Notes: generated from the letters alone by a model not told the origin. Counted from the stretch's first letter, positions 1 through 8,697 are shown. The stretch is 64,000 nucleotides of DNA from CAYMKL01 sp964390805 (GCA_964390805.1 CAYMKL010000019.1:9352-73351), one strand, 5' to 3'. Translations and numbers: made by a program.

Positions 1-2
1 TG

Positions 3-290
3 GAGGACAAAACCATGGTGGATGCCCTCCACCCCGCCGTGGAGGCCCTCAAGAAGGCCGTTGCCGATGGCAAGAGTACCGTGGAGGCCCTTCACCTGAT
101 GACGGATGCCGCCTACGAGGGGATGAAAGCCACTATCCCCATGCTGGCCAGGAAGGGCCGCGCCAGTTACGTGGGGGAGCGCAGCATTGGCCACCAGGAC
201 CCAGGGGCGACTTCTTCCTACTTGCTTCTGAAGACGTTGACCGAGACTGTCGAGGCCGAAGGCCAAACTTCGTTTGGCACATCAGCCTAG
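3..290 (+). CDS. dhaL: Dihydroxyacetone kinase subunit DhaL, C-terminal part (cut by window start)
   Basis: The reading frame is already open at the window edge, so the gene starts upstream and only about 95 C-terminal residues are seen. They begin EDKTMVDALHPAVEAL and include the GRASYVGERSIGHQDPGA segment, both typical of the DAK2/DhaL ADP-binding domain. DhaL carries the ADP cofactor of PTS-dependent dihydroxyacetone kinase, is rephosphorylated by DhaM and passes phosphate to dihydroxyacetone bound on DhaK. A DhaM-HPr-Enzyme I fusion is encoded at 18830-21406 and glpK follows 156 bases downstream, which supports a glycerol/dihydroxyacetone locus. dhaK is presumably just outside the window. 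The product is inferred from family motifs. Confidence 0.9.
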   Translation, partial: EDKTMVDALHPAVEALKKAVADGKSTVEALHLMTDAAYEGMKATIPMLARKGRASYVGERSIGHQDPGATSSYLLLKTLTETVEAEGQTSFGTSA

Positions 291-446
291 CTAGTCCGAG
301 TTGCCCTCTACATTGCGATACTGATAACAGAGCTTTTTGTGCTAGGGACTTCGAGAGGAGGTGATAAGAAAGAGAGAAGACACAAGACACACCATTCCGT
401 AACCAAAGTATCACAAAATAAACACAAGACAAAGGAGTAAGTGTAA

Positions 447-1958
447 ATGGGAAAGAAATACGCAGCAGCAGTAGACCAGGGTACGACCAGTACCCGCTTC
501 ATGATCTTTGACCACGCAGGGCAGGTGGCCGGCGTGGATCAGATGGAGCATGAGCAGATTTACCCGCAGGCTGGCTGGGTCGAGCACGATCCGATGGAAA
601 TCTGGGCCCGCACCCAGGACGTGGTCAAGGGCGGGTTGGAGAAGTCGGGAGTCAAGGCTGAGGAGATTTCGGCTATTGGCGTGACCAACCAGCGCGAGAC
701 CACCGTCGTGTGGGACAAGAACACCGGCAAGCCCTACTACAACGCCATCGTGTGGCAGTGCACCCGCACCAAGGACATCTGCGACGAGCTGGCCGAGATT
801 GGCGGCCAAGATATGTTCCGCCCCCAGGTCGGGTTGCCCTTGGCTACCTACTTCTCCGGCCCCAAGATCTCGTGGATCCTGGACAACGTGGCTGGCGTTC
901 GCGCAGCGGCCGATAAGGGCGATGCCATCTTCGGCAACATTGACACCTTCGAGATCTGGTGGCTGACCGGCGGCCCCAACGGTGGTGCGCACGTCACCGA
1001 CGTCAGCAATGCCAGCCGCACCATGCTCATGAACCTGAAGACCCTGGACTGGGATGAGGAGATCCTGGACATCATGCGGATTCCGCGCCAGATGTTGCCG
1101 GAGGTCCGCCCCTCGAGCGATCCCAACGTCTGGGGCTACACGCCCGCGGATGGCCCGTTTGGTGCAGCCATCCCGGTGTGCGGTGACCTGGGCGACCAGC
1201 AGGCCGCTCTCGTAGGCCAGACCTGCTACAGCCCTGGTGAGGCCAAGAACACCTACGGCACCGGCTGCTTCATGTTGCTGAACACCGGTACCAAGCCCGT
1301 GCCCAGCGAGAGTGGCCTGCTGACCACGTTGGGCTACAAGTTTGGCGACGCGCCAGCCGTGTACTGCCTGGAAGGCTCTATCGCCATCACCGGCGCGCTG
1401 GTGCAGTGGCTGCGAGACAACCTCAACTTCTTCGAGAAGTCGTCGGAAGTCGAAGCTCTGGCCAATACGGTTGAGGACAACGGCGGCATCTACTTCGTGC
1501 CCGCCTTCTCTGGCCTCTTCGCGCCCTACTGGAAGAGCGACGCCCGAGGCGTGGTCGTCGGCTTGACCCGCTTCGTCAACAAGGGCCACTTCGCCCGCGC
1601 CGCGCTGGAGGCCACCGCCTACCAGACCCGCGAGGTGCTGGACGCGATGAACATCGACTCCGGCGTGGACCTCACGGCCCTCAAGGTGGACGGCGGCATG
1701 GTCTTCAACGAGACCCTGATGCAGTTCCAGGCCGACATCCTGGGCGTGCCCGTCATTCGCCCGACGGTGGCCGAGACCACCGCGCTGGGTGCGTCCTACG
1801 CCGCTGGTCTGGCCGTCGGCTTCTGGAACAACACCGACGAGCTGCGCGAGAACTGGGGTGTGGACAAGACCTGGGAGCCCAAGATGGACGCGGACACCCG
1901 CGCCAAGCTCCACGAAGGGTGGCTCAAGGCCGTCACCCGCACCTTCGATTGGGTGTAG
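447..1958 (+). CDS. glpK: Glycerol kinase
   Basis: The protein phosphorylates glycerol to sn-glycerol 3-phosphate with ATP. Its 503 residues are the usual family length. The FGGY-kinase phosphate-1 motif AAVDQGTTSTRF lies at the N-terminus, VTNQRETTVVWDK around residue 82 and the YGTGCFML adenosine-pocket segment around residue 270. The ATG at 447 follows AAGGAG at 432-437. The 156-base upstream region shows no convincing promoter. The gene stands between dhaL and an etf/glpA-like flavoprotein set, so its product probably feeds the downstream dehydrogenase. Codon bias is strongly G/C at third positions, which creates long open frames on the other strand that I do not regard as genes. Confidence 0.97.
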   Translation: MGKKYAAAVDQGTTSTRFMIFDHAGQVAGVDQMEHEQIYPQAGWVEHDPMEIWARTQDVVKGGLEKSGVKAEEISAIGVTNQRETTVVWDKNTGKPYYNAIVWQCTRTKDICDELAEIGGQDMFRPQVGLPLATYFSGPKISWILDNVAGVRAAADKGDAIFGNIDTFEIWWLTGGPNGGAHVTDVSNASRTMLMNLKTLDWDEEILDIMRIPRQMLPEVRPSSDPNVWGYTPADGPFGAAIPVCGDLGDQQAALVGQTCYSPGEAKNTYGTGCFMLLNTGTKPVPSESGLLTTLGYKFGDAPAVYCLEGSIAITGALVQWLRDNLNFFEKSSEVEALANTVEDNGGIYFVPAFSGLFAPYWKSDARGVVVGLTRFVNKGHFARAALEATAYQTREVLDAMNIDSGVDLTALKVDGGMVFNETLMQFQADILGVPVIRPTVAETTALGASYAAGLAVGFWNNTDELRENWGVDKTWEPKMDADTRAKLHEGWLKAVTRTFDWV

Positions 1959-2004
1959 TAGGAACGCCTACGCCTGAGCATGTTCCCCACTGACGAATAA
2001 GGGG

Positions 2005-2050
2005 AAAGGGGGGAATTGGGAGAGCAGCACAGCCTCCCAATTCCCCCTTT
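2005..2050 (+). terminator. Long hairpin downstream of glpK, possible terminator
   Basis: An inverted repeat of about 17 base pairs (AAAGGGGGGAATTGGGAG at 2005-2022 against CTCCCAATTCCCCCTTT at 2034-2050, one extra G on the left) closes an 11-base loop about 45 bases after the glpK stop. It ends in only a short T run, so it could be a partial terminator, an mRNA-stabilising hairpin or a dispersed repeat. Confidence 0.5.
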
Positions 2051-2073
2051 GCTGGATTGTAGGTGAGTGTTCA

Positions 2074-2153
2074 CCTCCACCCCAACCCTCCCCCTGCAAA
2101 GGGAGAGGGCGTGAACGATTCCCCCCTCCCTCCCAGGGAGGGGATGGGGGAGG
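2074..2153. repeat. C/G-skewed low-complexity repeat between glpK and etfB
   Basis: The stretch consists of runs such as CCCCAACCCTCCCCC and its near complement GGGAGGGGATGGGGGAGGG, able to fold into several short hairpins. A related CCCCTCTCTTTCCCCTCC / GGGGAGGAAG stretch lies inside the GH99-like gene near 30281-30330, so this looks like a dispersed element. No coding sequence is apparent. Confidence 0.5.
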
Positions 2154-2183
2154 GTATGAATACGAACAAGGGCAGGGAGAAAA

Positions 2184-2975
2184 GTGCATATCATAGTTTG
2201 CCTTAAACAGATCATTGACCCAGAAATCGCCCCTAGCGAGTTCCAGATTGACCTGGTCCGCAAGGAGCAAATTCGGGGGAAGCACGCTCTGGTTATCAGT
2301 ATCTTTGACGAGAACGCCCTCGAGGTAGCCGTGCAGGTCAAGGAGAAAACGGGCGGAAAGGTGACGGCTGTGACCATCGCTGGCGAGGAAGGAGGCGAAG
2401 CCCTACATTCAGCCCTGGCTATTGGGGCGGACGAAACTGTTCTCCTGTCCGATCCCGCCTTCTCTGACCTAGACTCCTTTGGGAAAGCTCGCGTCCTGGC
2501 AGCAGCCCTGCGAAAGCTCGGCGAGTTCGATGCGGTGCTTTGCGGCAGGCAGGCGGGGGATGTAGAGCTGGGTGTCACCGGGCCGTTCCTGGCGGAAGAG
2601 CTCGGTCTTCCCAGTATCGCTTTGGTGGCCAACATTGAGCCCGATAGTGATAAGGTACGCCTGAGACGACCAGTGGAGAGTGGGTGCGAAATCCTGGAAG
2701 CTCCTGTGCCTTTCCTGGCTACTGTTACCAACGATGAAAGCAACGTGCCGCGCCTCCCCACTGTCAGGGCCATCAGGAAAGCGGTGAGGACACCGGTTCC
2801 TGTGTGGACGGCTGAGGATATCGGGATGGAGGCCGAGCCGGAGGCAGCCAAAATCGAGCTACACGAGCTATTCATCCCAAAGCGAGAGGTGCGATGCGAA
2901 TTCATTGAGGGTGAGTCCGGTCCGGAGAAGGGGGAAGGCTTGGCTCTGCGGCTTAGGGAACTGACGCTCATCTAG
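2184..2975 (+). CDS. etfB: Electron transfer flavoprotein beta subunit
   Basis: This is the AMP-binding beta subunit of ETF. It opens with the family hallmark HIIVCLKQIIDPEI and carries GADETVLLSDPAF, the VLCGRQAGDVELGVTGPFLAE segment and FLATVTNDESNVPRLPT. The 263 residues match the family. The likely start is GTG at 2184, preceded by GGGAG at 2175-2179; no in-frame ATG gives a better N-terminus. etfA follows after a 213-base gap that holds a MITE-like insertion, so the two subunits were probably once closer. ETF normally shuttles electrons from flavoprotein dehydrogenases to a membrane quinone reductase. Here the adjacent GlpA-type flavoproteins are the obvious donors, but that is inference. 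Confidence 0.96.
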   Translation: MHIIVCLKQIIDPEIAPSEFQIDLVRKEQIRGKHALVISIFDENALEVAVQVKEKTGGKVTAVTIAGEEGGEALHSALAIGADETVLLSDPAFSDLDSFGKARVLAAALRKLGEFDAVLCGRQAGDVELGVTGPFLAEELGLPSIALVANIEPDSDKVRLRRPVESGCEILEAPVPFLATVTNDESNVPRLPTVRAIRKAVRTPVPVWTAEDIGMEAEPEAAKIELHELFIPKREVRCEFIEGESGPEKGEGLALRLRELTLI

Positions 2976-2995
2976 TTGGAGATTAGAGATTGAGG

Positions 2996-3030
2996 GTTGG
3001 AGGTTGGTCTTCTAACTTCCAACATCCAAC
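2996..3030. repeat. Short inverted repeat of GTTGGAGGTTGG type
   Basis: GTTGGAGGTTGG (2996-3007) pairs with CCAACATCCAAC (3019-3030) with one mismatch, followed by iterated TTCTAAC. A similar CCAACCTCCAACCTC tract lies at 30510-30537 between folC and the GH99-like gene, so this is a recurrent simple-repeat hairpin in this genome. Confidence 0.6.
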
Positions 3031-3044
3031 TTCTAACTTCTAAC

Positions 3045-3165
3045 GTGACTACTCAGCCTACCCTCCCGCAGGTTGCTCTTGGCGGTCTGGGTATCCGAGC
3101 ATTTGCCTGCAGTGAGCGTTTTGCCCTATACTGCCAACCAAACCTGCGGGAGGGTGAGTAGTCAC
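3045..3165. mobile_element. MITE-like palindromic element, copy 1
   Basis: The 121-base non-coding element has terminal inverted repeats beginning GTGACTACTCA and containing CCCTCCCGCAGGTT. The left arm (3045-3074) carries five extra bases, GCCTA, relative to the right arm (3141-3165). The octamer CTTCTAAC directly flanks both ends (3037-3044 and 3166-3173) and may be a target-site duplication, although the flanks are themselves repetitive. A second copy is at 36242-36361 and a one-armed relative at 5384-5446. The element lies inside the etfB-etfA transcription unit and would form a long hairpin in the mRNA. Confidence 0.75.
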
Positions 3166-3188
3166 CTTCTAACTTCTAAGGAGATAGG

Positions 3189-4181
3189 ATGACAGGGATA
3201 TTGGTATTTTCTTTGGCCTCGGCTGAGGGGCTTCCTGGCTCAAGCCTGGAGCTTGTGGCGGCGGCTGGACAGTTGAGGGAGAAGTTGGGGGATGGGATCG
3301 TCCAGGTCACGCTCTTGGGGCCAGATGCGGAAAGCTACGCCGAGACGCTGATCCACCACGGGGCTGATGAGGTCTTCGTTGCCAGCAGCCCCGAGTTGCA
3401 AGGCTATAGGACAGAGCCCATACTGGCGGCGTTAGAAGCAGCTATCAGGCAGGTATCTCCTGGTGTGATCCTCTTCCCAACCGATACGGTAGGAGGGGTA
3501 GTCGCTCCCCAGCTCGCCTACCGGCTAGGGGCTGGGATCGTCACCGATTGCGTGGGGTTTGAGGTGGATGCCGAGTCTGGGCAAATCCGCTGGCTTCGCC
3601 CTGTGTACGGCGGCAAGGCTATGGCCTACATGGTGGCTAAAGGCCCGGTGCAGATAGCGACGTTTCGGCAGCGGGCGTTTGAGCCTTTGCCAGAAGATAC
3701 TTCACGCCAGGGGAAGATACAGGCTTTGGACCTTGAACTGGAGCCGGCCATGGCTCGAGTGTCGCTGGTGGAGGAGGTGCGGGAGGAAGTCGAGGGGATC
3801 AGCCTGGACGAGGCCGAGGTCGTTATCGGGGGGGGGAGGGGCATTGGAAATCTGGAGGCGTTCTCTGAGTTGGAGACTCTGGCGGAGATCCTGCAAGGCG
3901 CCGTGGGAGTTTCGCGCCCCCCTGCGGATTCGGGCTGGGTAGCCCACGGTAAGCTCATCGGCCAGACGGGGAAGATCGTGAGCCCCAACCTGTACATCGC
4001 CATCGGCATCTCCGGCGCTCCTCAGCACATGGCGGGCATCTCTGCGGCCAAGACCATCGTGGCCATCAACAAGGACGAGGATGCACCTATCTTTAAGGTA
4101 GCCCACCTGGGCGTGGTGGATGACTGGCGACAGGTCGTGCCGGCGCTGATCCGGGCCTGTCGCGAGTTGGTGGGTGAATGA
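3189..4181 (+). CDS. etfA: Electron transfer flavoprotein alpha subunit
   Basis: This is the FAD-binding alpha subunit of ETF, 330 residues. The C-terminal FAD domain is clear: GGGRGIGNLEAFSELETLA, then the RPPADSGWVAH region, GQTGKIVSPNLYIAIGISGAPQH and IVAINKDEDAPIFKVA, all signature ETF-alpha segments. The N-terminal domain contains LFPTDTVGGVVAPQLAYRLG. The ATG at 3189 follows AAGGAGA. The stop at 4181 lies only 22 bases before the glpA start, consistent with one operon. Together with etfB it should form the heterodimer that accepts electrons from the adjacent flavoproteins. Confidence 0.96.
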   Translation: MTGILVFSLASAEGLPGSSLELVAAAGQLREKLGDGIVQVTLLGPDAESYAETLIHHGADEVFVASSPELQGYRTEPILAALEAAIRQVSPGVILFPTDTVGGVVAPQLAYRLGAGIVTDCVGFEVDAESGQIRWLRPVYGGKAMAYMVAKGPVQIATFRQRAFEPLPEDTSRQGKIQALDLELEPAMARVSLVEEVREEVEGISLDEAEVVIGGGRGIGNLEAFSELETLAEILQGAVGVSRPPADSGWVAHGKLIGQTGKIVSPNLYIAIGISGAPQHMAGISAAKTIVAINKDEDAPIFKVAHLGVVDDWRQVVPALIRACRELVGE

Positions 4182-4203
4182 ACAAACAGACAGGAGGAAA
4201 ACG

Positions 4204-5370
4204 ATGAACCTGGAGACACAAGTGGTGGTGATCGGCGGAGGAGCGACCGGCACGGCTGTGCTGCGCGACCTGACGATGCGGGGCTTCAAAGCCATGCTGT
4301 TCGAGCGGGGCAACCTCTCCGAAGGCACAACGGGCAACTTCCACGGCCTGCTACACAGCGGTGGTCGCTACGCGGTGAAAGACAAGCCCGCGGCGGTGGA
4401 GTGCATTGAAGAGAACGAGATCCTGCGTCGCATCGTCCCGCAGGCGATTGAGGACACAGGTGGGTTCTTCATCACTCTCGATGACGACGACGAGGCATTT
4501 CTACCCATTTTCCTGGACGGCTGCGCTGAGGTGGGCATCCCGACCGAGGTGATCTCTGGCGAAGAGGCTCGCCGCCTGGAGCCAGCCCTTTCGCCTGAGG
4601 TGCGGCAAGCGGCAACCGTGCCCGACGGTAGCATTGATGGCTGGGACCTGTGCACAGGCGCTGTGGCTTCGGCCAAAGAGTACGGCGCGCGAACCTTCCT
4701 CTATACCCCAGTGGTGGACATCCTGCGCGAGGGCGACCGGGTGGTTGGCCTAAAGGCGGTAGACCATAGCACCGGCGACGAGTACATCGTGCACGCCGAT
4801 TACGTGGTTAGCGCCACCGGCCCCTGGGCGGGCAAGGTGGCGAGGCTGGCTGGCATTGAGGTCCCAATGGTCCCTAACAAGGGCACCATGGTCGTCCTGG
4901 ATAGCCGCCCCGTGAAGCGGGTCATTAACCGCTGTCGCAAGCCTGCCAATGGCGACATCATCGTCCCCGTGGGTACCACTATCGTGCTCGGCACTACCTC
5001 CGTGGATATCGAGGACCCCGACGAGTACTCCATCGAGGAATGGGAAGTGGACCTGATGCTGGATGAAGGTATCAAGATGGTGCCTATGATTGAGGACATG
5101 CGCCTACAACGTAGCTTCGTTGCCGTGCGTCCCCTGTACGAGCCTCCTACAGAGGCAGAGGAGGAAGCAGAGGAAGGAAGGGAAGTCAGCCGGGCGTTCT
5201 ACGTCCTCGACCACGAGCAACTGGACGGTGTGGGTGGTTTCATCACCATCACCGGCGGCAAGCTGACTACCTGCCGCTTGATGGCCGAGAAGGTAGTTGA
5301 TCTGGTCTGTGCCAAGGCGGGGATTGACGCGCCCTGCCGCACCCCCCTGGAGCCACTGCCCACAGGGTAG
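4204..5370 (+). CDS. glpA: Anaerobic-type glycerol-3-phosphate dehydrogenase FAD subunit, short form
   Basis: The protein aligns by eye with the N-terminal two-thirds of GlpA. It has the FAD Rossmann motif VVVIGGGATGTAVLRDL, then GLLHSGGRYAVKDKPAA, VINRCRKPANGDIIVPVG and GGFITITGGKLTTCRLMAE. GlpA oxidises glycerol 3-phosphate to dihydroxyacetone phosphate. At 388 residues it lacks the C-terminal BFD-like [2Fe-2S] domain of E. coli GlpA (about 540 residues). The next flavoprotein gene does have such a domain. I start at ATG 4204 because AGGAGG at 4192-4197 is ideally spaced; an upstream ATG at 4178 would overlap etfA and lacks this signal. A Glu-rich insertion (about residues 315-330) precedes the GREVSR segment. 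Confidence 0.9.
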   Translation: MNLETQVVVIGGGATGTAVLRDLTMRGFKAMLFERGNLSEGTTGNFHGLLHSGGRYAVKDKPAAVECIEENEILRRIVPQAIEDTGGFFITLDDDDEAFLPIFLDGCAEVGIPTEVISGEEARRLEPALSPEVRQAATVPDGSIDGWDLCTGAVASAKEYGARTFLYTPVVDILREGDRVVGLKAVDHSTGDEYIVHADYVVSATGPWAGKVARLAGIEVPMVPNKGTMVVLDSRPVKRVINRCRKPANGDIIVPVGTTIVLGTTSVDIEDPDEYSIEEWEVDLMLDEGIKMVPMIEDMRLQRSFVAVRPLYEPPTEAEEEAEEGREVSRAFYVLDHEQLDGVGGFITITGGKLTTCRLMAEKVVDLVCAKAGIDAPCRTPLEPLPTG

Positions 5371-5383
5371 CTATACCGTTTGG

Positions 5384-5446
5384 GTAGCTGTTCAGCCTAT
5401 GCTCCCGCAGCTTGCTCTTGTCGGTCTGGAAGTTCGACCATTTGCC
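5384..5446. repeat. Truncated copy of the MITE-like element
   Basis: Over about 63 bases this matches the left part of the element at 3045: TTCAGCCTA, CTCCCGCAG, TTGCTCTTG, CGGTCTGG and CATTTGCC occur in the same order and spacing. The right arm is missing. It fills most of the gap between glpA and the next flavoprotein gene. Confidence 0.6.
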
Positions 5447-5523
5447 CGGAATCTGCATCATTGGCGCGGAGGGCCGCTTCACGCTAACTTTGTGGCCCTC
5501 TGTGCACAGATTGGGAAGTGATA

Positions 5524-7035
5524 ATGATGAATGAAATGTACGACGTGATCATCATCGGGGCTGGCGTGGTAGGATGTATGATCGCCCGCTTTCTCTCTCG
5601 ATACGAGCTCGACGTTTTGTTGATCGAGAAGGAAGCGGACGTTGGCATGGGGGCCAGTTCGGCCAACACAGCCATTGTCCATGCCGGTTACGACCCAGTA
5701 CCAGGCAGTCTCAAAGCCGTGATGAACGTTGCCGGTAACAAGATGTGGGACACGCTGGCTGGTGAGTTGGATTTTCCATTTGAACGCCGAGGTGACTACG
5801 TCGTAGCTATCGGCGAGGAGGAGCTGCCCAAGCTGGACGAGCTGTGGGAGGCTGGGGTGAAGAACGGCGTACCTGGGATGCGGATGATCTCCGGCGATGA
5901 GGTTCGCCGCCGCGAGCCCAACATCAACCCCGATGTCAGCGGCGCGCTGTGGGCCTCTACAGGCGGGATTTGCGATCCCTTTGCCGTGGTTGTCGCAGCG
6001 GCCGAGAACGCGGTGATGAACGGTGTGACCCTGATGCTGGAGACTGCCTTCGAGGACTTTGCGATTGAGGGCAACGGATCTTCGGCAAGCTCAGGACGGC
6101 GCATCGTGGGCGTGAAGACGAACCGTGGCACCTTTGGCTGTCGCTGGGCCGTCAACAGTGCGGGGCTGTACTCCGACGTGGTGATGCATAAGGCTGGCCT
6201 GCGCCCTGAGTTTAAGATCACCCCACGCAGGGGCGAGTACTACATCTTCGACCGAGCCGAAATCACCGTTAATAACGTTCTGTTCCCGGTGCCTACACCT
6301 GTCAGCAAAGGCATCCTGGTCACGACTACCGTCCATGGCAACACCATCATCGGGCCCAATGCCCAGAATATCGAGGATAAGGAAGACCGCGCGGTGACCC
6401 GCGATGGCTTGGATGAAGTCTCGCAGGGGGCGCTCAAGTTGGTGCCCAAGCTGCACCTGCGGCATGCGATTGCCGTCTTCGCCGGGTTGCGCCCCGGTGG
6501 CAATGCGCCTTGCAAGACCCCCGGGGTGAACTATACGGGCGACTTCATTATCGAGATACCAGAGGAGGTGCTTGGCTTCGTCAACCTGGGCGGCATCGAG
6601 TCACCGGGCCTGGTTTCCTCGCCGGCCATCGCCCAGCGAGTAGTGGAGATGCTCAAGGACGCTGGGGAGAAGCTGGAGGGAAAGCGGGACTGGGATCCCA
6701 TCCGCCCGGCGAGACCTCGTTTCCGTGATATGTCCCCCGAGGAGCAGAAAATCCTGATCCGTAACGACCCCCGCTACGGACGCATCGTCTGCCGCTGTGA
6801 GAGTGTGACTGAGGGGGAAATCGTGGCCGAGATACACGCCCCGATTCCAGCCCGCAACTACGACGCCATTAAGCGCCGCACCTGGTTGGGCACTGGACGC
6901 TGCCAGGGAGGCTTCGATACTCCGCGCGTGGTGGAGATCCTGGCCCGCGAGTTGGGCGTCTCACCGCTCGAGGTGACTAAGAAGGGGCCCGGCTCAGAGT
7001 TCCTCTTCCGACCCACCAAGGACGTGGAGGGGTAG
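5524..7035 (+). CDS. FAD-dependent oxidoreductase with C-terminal BFD-like [2Fe-2S] domain (GlpA-related)
   Basis: The N-terminal DAO-type domain has YDVIIIGAGVVGCMIARFLS, a Glu-ended dinucleotide fold and GASSANTAIVHAGYDP. The C-terminal part carries GRIVCRCESVTEGEIVAEI and GTGRCQGGFDTPRVVEIL, the layout of a BFD-like iron-sulfur domain, although I count only three of the usual four cysteines. Length is about 503 residues. Proteins of this type occur next to a pyridine nucleotide-disulfide oxidoreductase and a DUF1667 protein, exactly as here. The role is probably oxidation of glycerol 3-phosphate or a related hydroxy acid. GTG 5518, ATG 5524 and ATG 5527 are all possible starts; GGGAAG at 5513 favours the ATGs. 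The next gene begins 2 bases after the stop. Confidence 0.85.
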   Translation: MMNEMYDVIIIGAGVVGCMIARFLSRYELDVLLIEKEADVGMGASSANTAIVHAGYDPVPGSLKAVMNVAGNKMWDTLAGELDFPFERRGDYVVAIGEEELPKLDELWEAGVKNGVPGMRMISGDEVRRREPNINPDVSGALWASTGGICDPFAVVVAAAENAVMNGVTLMLETAFEDFAIEGNGSSASSGRRIVGVKTNRGTFGCRWAVNSAGLYSDVVMHKAGLRPEFKITPRRGEYYIFDRAEITVNNVLFPVPTPVSKGILVTTTVHGNTIIGPNAQNIEDKEDRAVTRDGLDEVSQGALKLVPKLHLRHAIAVFAGLRPGGNAPCKTPGVNYTGDFIIEIPEEVLGFVNLGGIESPGLVSSPAIAQRVVEMLKDAGEKLEGKRDWDPIRPARPRFRDMSPEEQKILIRNDPRYGRIVCRCESVTEGEIVAEIHAPIPARNYDAIKRRTWLGTGRCQGGFDTPRVVEILARELGVSPLEVTKKGPGSEFLFRPTKDVEG

Positions 7036-7037
7036 AG

Positions 7038-8312
7038 ATGTTGAAGCAGAAATACGACGTGATAGTCATCGGCAGCGGCCCGGCAGGTCTGGCCGCAGCC
7101 ATCGAAGCAAAGAAGACGGGCGCTGAAGATGTGTTGATCATAGAACGGGCGAAGGAACTGGGCGGCATCCTTCAGCAGTGCATACACAACGGGTTCGGGT
7201 TGGAGATTCTCAAAGAAGACCTTCCTGGCCCTGCCTATGCCCAACGTTACATTGATGAGGTCGAACAACTGGGTGTGGAGACCCTTCTCGACGCCATGGT
7301 GCTGGACGTTTCCCCCAACCGACACGTCTATGCCATCAGCAAGTGGTCGGGGTTTGCAGAACTGGACGCGCGAGCCATCGTGTTGGCCATGGGCTGTCGC
7401 GAGCGCACCCGCGCTCAGATTCGCCTCCCCGGCACCCGGCCAGCAGGCGTGTACACGGCTGGCACCGCTCAGCGCTTCGTGAACATCGAGGGCTACATGC
7501 CCGGCAGTCGCTTCGTCATCCTGGGCTCCGGCGACATCGGGATGATCATGGCCCGCCGCCTGACCTTTGAGGGAGCCAAAGTGGAGCGCGTGCTGGAGAT
7601 CATGCCCTTCCTCACTGGGCTGACGCGCAATTACGTGCAGTGCCTGCTCGACTTTGACATCCCCCTACAACTGCGCCACACTGTCAGCCGCATCCTGGGC
7701 AACAGTCGCGTGGAGGCGGTGGAGGCGGTTCAGGTAGATGACGATTGGCAGCCCATCCCTGGCACGGAGGAGATCATCCCCTGCGATACACTGCTCCTTT
7801 CCGTGGGCCTGATTCCGGAGAACGAGCTTTCCCGCCAGGCGGGGGTGGTCCTGGATCCGGTGACGGGCGGGCCCTTCGTGGATGAGGGCATGCAGACCAA
7901 TGTGCCGGGCATCTTCGCCGCCGGCAACGTCGTTCATGTGTACGATCTGGTGGACTGGGTGACCGAGGCCGGTTTCGTGGCCGGGCGCAGCGCCGCCGAG
8001 TTCGCCATCGCCGAGCGAAAGCGTTTTGCTCACCAAGTCAAGCTACAACCAGGAGACAACATCCGCTACATCGTGCCGCACGTGATGGACAAGGAGAGCC
8101 TGGCGGAGTCGGATCAGCGGCTGCAGATGCGCGTAATCCAGCCCATTGAGGAAAAAGTGTGGGTGGAGGTGCTGGATGGCGAAGACCGGGTGACCCGCAA
8201 AGGAGAGCGCTACGTCCGTCCGGGAGAGATGGTCACTGTGAAGATTCCGCAGAAGGCCTACGATGCAGTGCAGAGGGCCGATACCCTCATCGTGCGAGTG
8301 GTGAGGCGTTGA
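7038..8312 (+). CDS. Pyridine nucleotide-disulfide oxidoreductase-type flavoprotein
   Basis: The protein has 424 residues with an N-terminal FAD motif YDVIVIGSGPAGLAAAIEAKK, an NAD(P)-binding motif FVILGSGDIGMIMARRL near residue 155, and the FAD-binding end GIFAAGNVVHVYDLVDWVTEAG. The redox-active CxxC of disulfide reductases is not seen where expected; LQQCIHNGFG occupies that region. It probably transfers electrons between NAD(H) and the neighbouring flavoprotein and iron-sulfur partners. It is translationally coupled to the upstream gene (2-base gap), and the DUF1667 gene follows after 13 bases. The three-gene set is a conserved companion of glpK in many anaerobes, from general knowledge. 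Confidence 0.88.
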   Translation: MLKQKYDVIVIGSGPAGLAAAIEAKKTGAEDVLIIERAKELGGILQQCIHNGFGLEILKEDLPGPAYAQRYIDEVEQLGVETLLDAMVLDVSPNRHVYAISKWSGFAELDARAIVLAMGCRERTRAQIRLPGTRPAGVYTAGTAQRFVNIEGYMPGSRFVILGSGDIGMIMARRLTFEGAKVERVLEIMPFLTGLTRNYVQCLLDFDIPLQLRHTVSRILGNSRVEAVEAVQVDDDWQPIPGTEEIIPCDTLLLSVGLIPENELSRQAGVVLDPVTGGPFVDEGMQTNVPGIFAAGNVVHVYDLVDWVTEAGFVAGRSAAEFAIAERKRFAHQVKLQPGDNIRYIVPHVMDKESLAESDQRLQMRVIQPIEEKVWVEVLDGEDRVTRKGERYVRPGEMVTVKIPQKAYDAVQRADTLIVRVVRR

Positions 8313-8325
8313 AAGGGAATGTACC

Positions 8326-8697
8326 ATGGCTGAAGAAACCACGAAGATGATCTGCATCACCTGCCCCGTGGGCTGCGCACTGGAGGTCACCCACGAGGGG
8401 GAGACCATCATCGGTGTAAAAGGCGATACTTGTAAGAGAGGGATAGATTACGCCGAGTCTGAGCTCACGGATCCGCGGCGGATGGTCACCAGCACAGCAA
8501 AGGTGCGAGCCGGTGTGCACCCCCTGGTGCCTGTATACACTGCTGCTCCTATCCCGAAACCATTGATCTTTGACTTGTTGGCCGAGTTGCGCAAAGTGGA
8601 ACTACAGGCCCCCGTTGAGATGGGACAGGTCGTGTTGAAGAATGTCCTGGACACCGACATAGACGTACTGGCTAGTCGAAATCTGCCGGCTAAGTAG
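8326..8697 (+). CDS. DUF1667 domain protein (cysteine-rich redox partner)
   Basis: This 123-residue protein starts with the cluster ICITCPVGCALEVTHEG, giving a CxxCxxxC pattern, followed by GDTCKRG, the usual four-cysteine arrangement of DUF1667. These cysteines probably bind an iron-sulfur centre, resembling the Fe-S segment of molybdopterin oxidoreductases, but no molybdopterin domain is present. It follows the flavoprotein gene at 7038 by 13 bases and is most likely its small redox subunit. The rest of the sequence (VHPLVPVYTAAPIPKP and a C-terminal helix) is typical of the family. The biochemical role is not established. Confidence 0.85.
   Translation: MAEETTKMICITCPVGCALEVTHEGETIIGVKGDTCKRGIDYAESELTDPRRMVTSTAKVRAGVHPLVPVYTAAPIPKPLIFDLLAELRKVELQAPVEMGQVVLKNVLDTDIDVLASRNLPAK

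Noticed and set aside
411..1913. Long 500-codon open frame on the minus strand opposite glpK
   Set aside because: It mirrors glpK exactly and arises from strong G/C third-position bias. It has no recognisable domain and no ribosome site.
4174..4203. Upstream start for glpA overlapping etfA
   Set aside because: An AGGAGG site lies 6 bases before ATG 4204, and the extra residues are not family-like.
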